Below, one piece after another: positions 56,471-64,000 of a stretch of 64,000 nt of DNA. Position 1 is the stretch's first letter. Each line of letters opens with the position of its first letter. A model generated the notes under the pieces. The model searched no databases. It was not told the origin of the DNA and saw nothing but the letters and a program-made list of their open reading frames with translations. Both the position numbers and the translations under genes were made by a program. Source of the DNA: Endocalyx cinctus (Eukaryota; Ascomycota; Sordariomycetes; Amphisphaeriales; Apiosporaceae). Location: NCBI GenBank assembly GCA_001600455.1, contig BCKC01000006.1:1302001-1366000 (forward strand). Direction: 5' to 3'.

Positions 56471-57299
56471 TTTGATGGAAGGTGAAAAGTCCACCTTGCC
56501 TGTGAAAAAGACGTTTGTTAAAGGCTGAAGAAAAGGATTGAAACTTTTGAATGGATTACCTTTGCTATAATAAGCGAACGAGGGTAGAGTAGAGGGCAGA
56601 GTCGAGATATTTAAAGATCTTGATCGGCCAAGGCCGAAGAGTAAGCAACTGGGTATATATATGTAATATTCACTTAGTTCCTATAATACTGCGTAATGTA
56701 CTTGTATCAACCCCATATGCAGTAAGAGGATCTGACCACCATACTTGTACTATAGGTATACTATACTACATTGCATTGCCTACTGGGTTGCCTACCTTTT
56801 GACGTTGATAGTTCCGTAATACCCCTGGTCCAAATAACATAGCATTGAAGAATCCTACCATAGCCCACCGCAGCCCACAATTGAAACCCTACACGTCGTG
56901 AATGAGAACTTTGCAGGTTTAGGTTTACCTCCGGTCTAGAATTTTTAGCATAGGTCGTTAGTGTTACATTATTACCAAGTTTGTCAGTTGAAATCGCATT
57001 GATCTTATCATACAGCAAGGAAACTTCCTACAACACGATGCCTCAAGTTCGACACCTTTATGCCGGCAATTAATCACTACAAGTACAAAATCAATTATTA
57101 CTTGCTAGTTATAATACGAACGGAGTATCGATAGGCTTGGTCTCCATCCTCCAATAAGACCGAGGTTGCATTCCCCCCCGTTTGCCTATCATTACTTCTT
57201 TTATTGCGCCCACCACGTGGGGAGTGAAGGCGGAGGATTTGTTTTGCGCATCTGTTTGTCATCCATACATAGTAGTATATAGACATATTTAGTGGTTTC

Positions 57300-57327
57300 T
57301 TTTTTTTTTTTTTTTTTTTTTTTTTTT
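57300..57327. repeat. Poly(T) tract, 28 nt
   Basis: An uninterrupted T run in intergenic DNA, about 100 bp before a compound inverted repeat. Confidence 0.9.
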
Positions 57328-57421
57328 CCTCTTTCTTCATGGTTTCGCCGGCAGCAACTCCGGATAGCGGGATAACGGTTAAGCAGGTAGCGGCGACACC
57401 TTTAAAAATAGAAGAGATAGT

Positions 57422-57464
57422 AATTTGTGGTAGATGGGTAACCCATGATTATTATCCACAAATT
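57422..57464. repeat. Compound (nested) inverted repeat
   Basis: Outer arms AATTTGTGG (57422-57430) and CCACAAATT (57456-57464) are exact inverse complements. Between them lies an inner palindrome ATGGGT-A-ACCCAT (57434-57446). The DNA could form a nested hairpin or bind a symmetric protein complex. The next 80 bp also contain related CACGG/CCGTA inverted elements. Confidence 0.75.
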
Positions 57465-59635
57465 CATCGTAGTTAACCTAGTGTACTTTGAGCTCACGGC
57501 AAATAATTTACCTGAGTTCACCGTAGATAATCTAATTTCTGCGTCATGATTTTATTTTTCTATACCCCGCGCGCAGACCGTACTTTCATTCTCGAAAATC
57601 AGAGATACCATCTGTGTTTTGCGGCAACCCTTGCCATTCTTGCCGCCCCTCCCCCGTCCGGTGGAGGATATTTGCCAGGATCATTTATCTTTTTATGAGT
57701 TGGAGACTAGGTAATAGTAGTATAGTTTATATACATATGCAGATACGGATATACGTAGTATTTTGTCTTTGACCCCGTGTTACGTTTATGAACCGGTTTC
57801 TCGGTATGGCCAATGAATAAACTATAGTATACCATGTGATATACCCAATGAATATACCGTAGTATATACAAACTCCTCATGAAACCGCACACTTTCGTTT
57901 GATACGTACAAATGGGTCTCATCACTCATCACCACGCTATTTAATATTAATATTATACTTAGTAATCACGACTCCATTCCTTTCGCTGCACTATTCATCT
58001 AGTGTACCTTTATTTGGCGTATTCTGTCAACCTAAGATTCTAACCCGGTATTGTTTAGCTCACGACATGGTATTAGCAAGTCACGAGAGTCTCATCAACT
58101 TTATCCTAACCATTATCGTCGCGTCGAAAATCTATATTACTTTACTTTTAATGTTTCTTAAGCCTTATTTGTGACGCTCGCCGATGCGATGCCTCGTAGC
58201 CTTATCTTATCCTCGCGTAAATGTACGAGCAAGCAGAAGTACTCCGTACTTAGTATCTCGGCAGGTGCGGATTTAGCACAGACCTTGCCGTCAATATCCT
58301 TTCGAATCATTCATTCACCGCACTGACATAGCGGTGCCAAGTACTCAAGCGACTCATAAAAACAAGACTCGCGCGCATCGGGATACATATAGACTACACG
58401 TGCGTCGGTTAAATATTCATGCTTCTGGTTAAGATGTTTAGACGAGGTATAATTCCGGTAACGAGATTATCGAACCGTGCCAAAGAGATAGAAAGAGATA
58501 GAGAAAGAAGCAAAAAAAAAAAAAAAAAAAACCGTTTTTTTTTTAACGTATACTAGAATTTGGACCTGAGCGTAAGGGTTCGTGTTGGGTCCTTTTCGGC
58601 CAGTCAACCGAGTTCATCTCCGTGGTCTTCCATATCTATTGACCGGATGTTTCCTCGGAGGTATCATTGGATATCTGCACAATTTCAATAGTCTGCACAA
58701 ACCAAGGGCTATATACAAGTGATTTAAGGCGTGGGTGGCATGCAGCAGTTCACGAGAGAGAGGATCGCAGATATGAAGCTGGCTACACAAGATCTATGCC
58801 ACTTGCCGGAGATCTGAGACACCAAGAAGGGACAAAGTCAGATGAAGATGATATAAACTATCATACTTCCTAAAAAGGAAGGTGTCATGCTGATCAGGCG
58901 ATGCTATTAGCTTAATTCGATGTGTAAAAACGTTGACAAGATTGATGATACATGGGCTAAGGTGTCTAATGTACGTTACGACGCTATCTTATCTCGTTGA
59001 ATGGGAGTAAAAGGCATAATAAAAGTATAAAAAGGACCCCTACAATGCTAAAGCGTATCAACGGCGCTCACCTCGGCTAAACAGAGTTGAAAAGCATATG
59101 TCATAGGTGGGAACTATAAGCATAATTAAGGGATAAAGTTACATGGTAGTGCAGGAAAAGGGGGGGCGCAGGTAGTATTAACGGTGAATATTACAAAAGA
59201 CTAACGATTTATTTCATAACTCGTTCCAAGTATTCCAAGAATTGTTCAAAAACCCGGATGGTTTACCGATTCTCGAAACATCTTGTTCGGGCCCGCTGCT
59301 AATTTAAAATTGCGAATCCACGGTCTGTGTGTTTCTCATTCTCTCTCTCTCACGCCATCCCGAAGTAGCGTACGTAAAAAGATTTCGGATCACGTTGTGG
59401 GGGGGGAGGATCAAATGGATATACTAGGTTAGGTATGTATGGTACTTTCGGGACAACTTTACTCGATAACGAACTTGGAATTTTGGAAATACGACACGAA
59501 AACAGCGATAAACCCAAGTAACTTTTCTCGGGGAGTCTACCTGATTGAATCTTTTCAACTCCTAATCGATGCTGAAGTTGCGATAAATCATGCATGACAC
59601 GGGAATACGTGTTTTTGAGACTTGGAGGAACGCAC

Positions 59636-59800
59636 TAAGGAGAAGTAGTGTATGTGAGGTGTAAGAGATAGAGAAAAGAAAAGAAGGACGGAGATGAGGA
59701 ATAGAAAGGGTGTGTGGGGGGCTAGGGGGGGTAAAGGGTAAAGGACAGGGAGAGAGAGAAGATAGAGAGGGGAGGGGGATAGGTCGGGTTGTGAAAAGAC
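59636..59800. repeat. Purine-strand-biased low-complexity tract
   Basis: The plus strand is almost entirely A/G for about 165 bp (GAGA, GGGGG and AAAG blocks), so the minus strand is almost all pyrimidine. Such tracts can form triplex DNA or act as a promoter leader. No gene was found at either end. Confidence 0.7.
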
Positions 59801-61359
59801 CGAATTAACTTGAGGTCTTCGCAAAGTCAGGGATAAATTAACGGGGCCCGATTGTACTGCTCACACTATGCGTACCATTACACAGACAGAAATACTATGT
59901 ACTGCCTCTTTTTTTGTGTCTTTTATCTTTTTCTTTTCCTTCATATATTGTTTCTTACTTTTATTTATTTTTAATACTTATTATTCTTATCTTTTTTTTT
60001 TTTTTTTTGGCGTGTGTGAATCCCTTTCAATACCTTACCTACTTCAGAGATCCCCCTATCACGGCACGGCACGGCGTACTTATAAAGTTATAAGAACGAC
60101 ATACATATGAGAGGGTGAATATGAAATTAAAACAAGATGAAAAATTGAGCTATGATGTGGATTTTCTTGATGAATATTTATAAGGCTTATAATATCTCTA
60201 TGAATATAGTAATATCCCGGATTACTCTCGATCTAGTGTTTCTGCTAAGTGTAATATGTCAAAGTTGAGACGACACTAATATACGGGCACTATTTACTTA
60301 GGTAATCACTAATTAAACACGATGGAGAATTCCCCGACTCTAAAATCTAACGAAGCGTTAGCTTACGCAACTTTGCCTTCAACTCTTCCTACATATAGAT
60401 TAAACGAATTAACGCAGGATAAAAGGAAGAGGAAAAGAAAAAGGAAAAAGAAGAAGAAAAAGAAAAACCAAAATGAAAATGAAAAGAATCACGGACGCTA
60501 GAAAATTTATCCACATATCCCTGAACATCATCTATGCGTATATGCTAACTAACCTAACCTAACCTAACCTAGCACTTCCCAAAGTACAGTACTTACTGTC
60601 CGTCATGCAGAAGCAACCAACGGGTTGGAGACATCTTTATTTCTGCGTATACGACAAGGGAGAGAAAAATGATATCTACTTTAAGTCTGCGAATCTTTTG
60701 CTTAGAAAGAAGCCATGCAGCCACGTATTATGGGATCTTTACCAGAATCAGTAACGTACGAGGTAACTGCATAGTAACCACTTGGGTTAGCTTCCTCGGC
60801 CATGCTCTTCCTTGCCTTTTACCTTTGCCATCAGTCGATGGTATTCCTCTAACTTACTCTTTTACCCTACACACGCAGATAAACTTCCCGTACGTACACT
60901 ACATTAATATGTACCATTACAATCCAATCCATCCCACATGGGTTTATGGATACTTACCTACTTAGGACGTACATAAGTGACAAGTAGGTATATAACCATG
61001 AAAATCTTCGGGGATGAACCTTTTAGTCTTGTCATACCCACTTTGTTTTAGTCCTTTGACCCTTTTTATAGAATCATATATAGTGTAGCGTGTTTGCCTT
61101 GCCAGCCCGCTGGGTCAATTTAATTGTATAAGAAAAAAAAAGAGGTCCTCCTTCCTTCCTTATCATTCAATTCGCTTTTTTTGATTTCTGTCCTTTATTT
61201 TTTATTTATATACTTATTTATTCGATCATCCAACTTCTTATTTTCTTACCGTTCTCTGTTTATCCCATAAGTCAGAGGTGATATTGAACTCGGCTGGTAT
61301 AATGGAGGACTGAAAGTCAATATTGAACTGAAACCAAGTACTATACGACGCTAATACGA

Positions 61360-61388
61360 CTACTACTACTACTACTACTGCTACTACT
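61360..61388. repeat. (CTA)n trinucleotide repeat
   Basis: About nine CTA units with one G interruption lie about 150 bp before the UbiA gene start, probably within its promoter or leader. Confidence 0.9.
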
Positions 61389-61529
61389 TACACTACTATT
61401 ATAATCATCACCACCAACCATACTCAAACATACAAATTGATACTCAGAAAAAAAAAAAGAATAAAAAGCAGAGAGAGCGAGAGAGCGAGAGAAAGAAAGA
61501 AAAAGAAAAGAAAAACGAAAGGGGAAAAA

Positions 61530-62819
61530 ATGTTCTCAAGAACTGCGGCTTTCCGAGGACCGGCTGGGAAATCGATAATACGACCGGTCTCATTTCATTC
61601 CAGCTTTCAAATTATTCCCATTCGCAATTCTACCGCATCTGCTTACCTTCGCTCTTCGCATGCGGTAACGCGAAAATGTACAAATATAGTGCCTTGGAGG
61701 GAGTTGCCAAGAGCTCTAGTTTCTAAGGTCCCGGGAGAAGTCAGACTACAGAGCTCTCAGGGGCTTAATTTATCTGAAACCCAATCGACCGGTTTTGATT
61801 CTCGTTACCCTCCATGGTCACCTCCGACCAAGGGATTTTTGTCTAAGCTCCCACCATCGTGGATCCCCTATGCCGAATTAGCGCGTATTGAAAAGCCTGG
61901 TGGCTTATATGGGTTTTACATGGCCTATTTGATAGGCATGGGCTATGCCGCTTGCCTCACTACGCCCATGGTATCGCCCGGCACCCTAGCGGGGACGGCC
62001 GGAATTCTCCTCGTATATAATGTTTTCTTACGGGGCGCCGCTTGCACGGTAAATGACATCCTAGATCGCGAATATGATCGGAAGGTCGCTCGTTGTCGCA
62101 CTCGGCCTATAGCACGTGGCGCGGTCGGCCCTACGCAGGGATATGTCTGGTACGGTGCTCAGACCGTCGGTGCCGCAGCCGCAATCGCTTGCCTGCCAAA
62201 CCCTGCCCTGGCGCTAATGTACGCTGTACCAATTCAATTCGCCGTCAGCGTATACCCTCTAGGCAAGCGATTTACCGATTTCCCTCAGCTGATCCTCAGC
62301 GCGCCTATCGCCGGCGGCATCCTCATGTCCGCCGCAGCCATCGGATTGGATCCGTTCCACCTCTCGTCCGCCGCCGTCACGGGCGCAACCATGTCGCTAG
62401 CGCTCTCGCATTACATCTGGACTACGATCTTCGACTACGTAAACGCCTGCCAAGACACGGCCGATGATATCAAGGCCGGCGTGCGCAGCATGGCCGTGCG
62501 ATACCAGAACACCGACGCGTTTATCTCCGTGCTGGGCGCGGCCCAGGTAAGCTGCCTCGTCGCCACCGGAGTATTGGCTGGCTTTTCTCCAATCTATTTC
62601 GTTGGCGCCGCCGGTGGTAACGCTCTTTGGTTGGCGGCCATGGTGAAAACGGTGAAGCGATCGAGACCGGACATCTGCGGATGGTGGTTCTCCTGGGGAG
62701 GACTACTCGTCAGCGGAACCACCGCTGCAGCACTTCTCGCCGAGTATTACCACATATGGCTCAAGGTGCATGAGGAGGATTCACCGAAGGATGCCCAGAA
62801 ATTGATTATAGAGGCTTGA
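61530..62819 (+). CDS. UbiA-family polyprenyl/aromatic prenyltransferase, mitochondrial-type N-terminus
   Basis: A single exon encodes 429 residues from ATG at 61530. The frame is open farther upstream, but that part is Lys/Arg low complexity from an A/G-rich leader. The first 50 residues are basic, hydroxylated and acid-free (MFSRTAAFRGPAGKSIIRPV), like a mitochondrial presequence. The catalytic signatures of membrane UbiA enzymes are present: first Asp-rich loop NDILDREYDRKVARCRTRPIARG (175-197) and second loop DYVNACQDTADDIKAGVRS (302-320), set among about eight hydrophobic helices. Canonical fungal Coq2 usually reads RxDKPTGTYYLFFPC at the first helix. Here it is ARIEKPGGLYGFYMAYLIG, nearer to paralogues used in prenylated-phenol biosynthesis. 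The aromatic acceptor is therefore uncertain: 4-hydroxybenzoate (ubiquinone) or a polyketide phenol. It converges with a FAD oxidoreductase gene. Confidence 0.88.
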   Translation: MFSRTAAFRGPAGKSIIRPVSFHSSFQIIPIRNSTASAYLRSSHAVTRKCTNIVPWRELPRALVSKVPGEVRLQSSQGLNLSETQSTGFDSRYPPWSPPTKGFLSKLPPSWIPYAELARIEKPGGLYGFYMAYLIGMGYAACLTTPMVSPGTLAGTAGILLVYNVFLRGAACTVNDILDREYDRKVARCRTRPIARGAVGPTQGYVWYGAQTVGAAAAIACLPNPALALMYAVPIQFAVSVYPLGKRFTDFPQLILSAPIAGGILMSAAAIGLDPFHLSSAAVTGATMSLALSHYIWTTIFDYVNACQDTADDIKAGVRSMAVRYQNTDAFISVLGAAQVSCLVATGVLAGFSPIYFVGAAGGNALWLAAMVKTVKRSRPDICGWWFSWGGLLVSGTTAAALLAEYYHIWLKVHEEDSPKDAQKLIIEA

Positions 62820-63683
62820 TGCGGTGTAGAATTGCATCTCCTCGAGAAAAAAAAAAGAAGAAAAAAAATTGTTTTAGCGCGTATCGAGCGAAGGCGTCAA
62901 ACGGCGAATTTAATTTCATTTGTCTCTATACGTAAGTAGTACAATGCCTCGGCTTGTAGTGTTAGATTGATACCATCCAAAACTATCTTGTAAAGTTGCG
63001 AAAAAGAAAATGTCCATCTGTTTATGTTTAGTTTTTAATATACACTTCTAATTTCTTTCAACGTAAACGTCAACGTAAACTTATGCTTATTTTATTTTTG
63101 GAACCCGTTATATCACGCATTACACTATAATAGTAATCCCTCCCTCAACCGGCATGATCCATAAGACAATTCAAAAAGAAAAAGCTGAAAATGGAAGATG
63201 GAAAGATGGAAAGATGGAAGCTGGAAGCTGGAAGCTGACGCCAACACCGACGCTAACTGTCAGCTCAGCTTACTGCATATTTTAGTGCCAACGGTGTTAA
63301 TTAGTAGCGGTTCCTTCGGGTCGCTCGTCAGTCTTTAGGCCCTAAGCTGAAAAGTAATACAGGTCACGCGGTCAAGAAAAAAAAAAAATAATAAATAAAT
63401 TATCGAACGCTACTATTATTGATAGTGGAATTATATGTATTCCTACTGCGTAGGTAACCGAAACACTATATACACGCAAAAGAAATATTTGATATATGTA
63501 TAGATATGTATATTTGAGCTTTCGCCCCGAGTCTATGAACAAGTCATGGGAAATCATCCCGTGGCGTGACGAGCTAGGTCATCATCACGAATTACAAACT
63601 TTACACTAAACCAGAGCATTTCTAGCTAGGGAGGTTTGAGCGTAAACAGAAGAAAAGAGTATGTAACATCATAACGGCCCTTT
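62820..63683. other. Convergent intergenic region with a 7-8 bp minisatellite
   Basis: This region lies between the stop codons of the UbiA and FAD-oxidoreductase genes. It contains a short tandem array at 63191-63234 and a poly(A)-TAA-like tract at 63377-63400. No gene seen. Confidence 0.6.
63191..63234. repeat. Minisatellite, units ATGGAAG / ATGGAAAG / CTGGAAG
   Basis: Six consecutive head-to-tail units: four of the ATGGAA(A)G type and then two CTGGAAG. The unit variant switches once, as expected for local duplication. Confidence 0.85.
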
Positions 63684-64000
63684 TTACGATAGAGGGAACC
63701 ACTGGTTAAAACGCTTGTAGGGGTCGTATTTCTGCTTCAACGTTTGTAGCTTGGAAAGACTGCTGCCGTAAATCTGGCTAAGGGGCTCGTCACCGTGAGC
63801 AAAGTTAATGTAGCTAAAAGGGATGACATGTTAGCTATCCGCTGCTCACCCGGTTTCTTTTGATAAATGGAGATAGTCTCGGTTGAAAATACTTACTTTT
63901 GTTGTCCAGAAGTTCCGGCGGTAGCGGCCCAGGTAGATCTCAAACTCTGTCCAAACTCGTTGGCAACGTCGTCGAGGTCGGCGTTGGGGTACCACGGGAT
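63684..64000 (-). CDS. FAD-linked oxidoreductase (berberine-bridge type), C-terminal end, cut by right window edge
   Basis: Two exons are partly visible: 63897-64000 and 63684-63813, with an 83-nt phase-2 intron at 63814-63896 (GTAAGT...TTTTAG). The junction rebuilds GTSGQQNYINFAHGDEPLSQIYG. The last exon ends KLQTLKQKYDPYKRFNQWFPLS and then TAA. The Y(I/V)NF...G motif, YG...L.LK.KYDP and RFNQW/F ending are the BBE (berberine and berberine-like) C-terminal domain that closes flavin-binding oxidases. The FAD-binding PP-loop lies off the right edge, so covalent flavin residues cannot be checked. These enzymes carry out oxidative cyclisations or alcohol/aldehyde oxidation, often in secondary metabolism. 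It converges with the UbiA prenyltransferase gene. Confidence 0.88.

Larger units (their letters stand above)
56471..61529. other. Gene-poor AT-rich intergenic tract (5.1 kb)
   Basis: No gene is supportable. It holds T28 at 57300-57327, a compound inverted repeat at 57422-57464, A20 at 58512-58531, T17 at 59992-60008 and a long purine-strand-biased tract at about 59636-59800. It also has a second purine tract near 60420-60485, four AACCT units at 60551-60570, a CTA trinucleotide run at 61360-61388 and a TACTCCGTA at 58240. The right end is an A/G-rich leader directly before the UbiA gene. Confidence 0.65.

Noticed and set aside
57339..57476. 44-codon frame MVSPAATPDSGITVK... across the nested inverted repeat
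   Set aside because: Too short, no hydrophobic or domain signal, overlaps a palindrome; possibly a relic but not supportable as a gene.
58667..58873. 68-residue frame in the 56.5-61.5 kb desert
   Set aside because: No splice context, domain or composition supporting a gene.
60551..60570. Four tandem AACCT units, telomere-like at first sight
   Set aside because: The unit is 5 bp, not the 6-bp TTAGGG/CCCTAA of filamentous fungi, and the run is short and isolated. A simple local repeat is more likely than an interstitial telomere.
1643..63683. tRNA and 5S rRNA genes in the intergenic tracts
   Set aside because: I looked by eye for the GGTTCGANNCC B-box and its complement with a matching A-box and found none with a plausible cloverleaf. 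A covariance-model scan would be decisive.

Overview
This window is nuclear DNA from a filamentous ascomycete (Pezizomycotina), probably a Sordariomycete. The genes are monocistronic. They are interrupted by short introns (about 50-145 nt, one of 340 nt) with GTRNGN donors and CTRAC-like branch sites. They encode fungal families: DASH subunit Duo1, Mcm10, Pan2, Pby1, Tvp18, Oms1, an Aim21-like protein, fungal P450s and a fungal rhodopsin-like receptor. Between them lie long AT-rich, TA-rich gene-poor tracts full of homopolymers and microsatellites.

Layout. 1-1642 (-): N-terminal part of a vacuolar/plasma-membrane type Ca2+-ATPase running off the left edge. 1643-7607: desert. 7608-10564 (-): Pby1 (SurE + tubulin-tyrosine-ligase fold). 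11797-24347: a compact housekeeping block holding an unknown disordered nuclear-type protein (-), Duo1 (+), RNase H2 subunit B (-), Mcm10 (+) and an Aim21-like actin-patch protein (-). 24348-28552: desert. 28553-29224 (-): Tvp18, with a 16-nt microexon. 30858-37686: an island of P450, F-box/WD-like protein (-) and a second P450. 38611-38769 (+): a 52-residue single-span membrane protein. 38770-43270: homopolymer-rich desert containing two unresolved bases. 43271-54049: GDS1-type winged-helix protein (+), Oms1 methyltransferase (-), IMPACT-domain protein (+) and 12-exon Pan2 (+). 54998-56470 (-): PTH11/rhodopsin-like membrane protein. 56471-61529: desert. 61530-62819 (+): UbiA-family prenyltransferase. 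63684-64000 (-): C-terminal end of a berberine-bridge-type FAD oxidoreductase running off the right edge.

How the genes may work together. The 11.8-24.3 kb block holds DNA replication and mitosis genes (Mcm10, RNase H2B, Duo1). Both of its bidirectional promoters carry ACGCGT (MluI cell-cycle box) sequences, which suggests G1/S-type co-regulation. The right-edge UbiA + FAD-oxidoreductase pair looks like possible tailoring functions of a prenylated-phenol (meroterpenoid) pathway, but only the edge is visible. No tRNA, rRNA, CRISPR array or intact transposon was recognised. The deserts do carry two dispersed short motifs (TACCTAGGTA and TACGGAGTA), poly(A)-(TAA)n tracts and a compound hairpin that the genes do not explain. 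Exon boundaries were inferred by eye from splice signals, reading phase and protein continuity.
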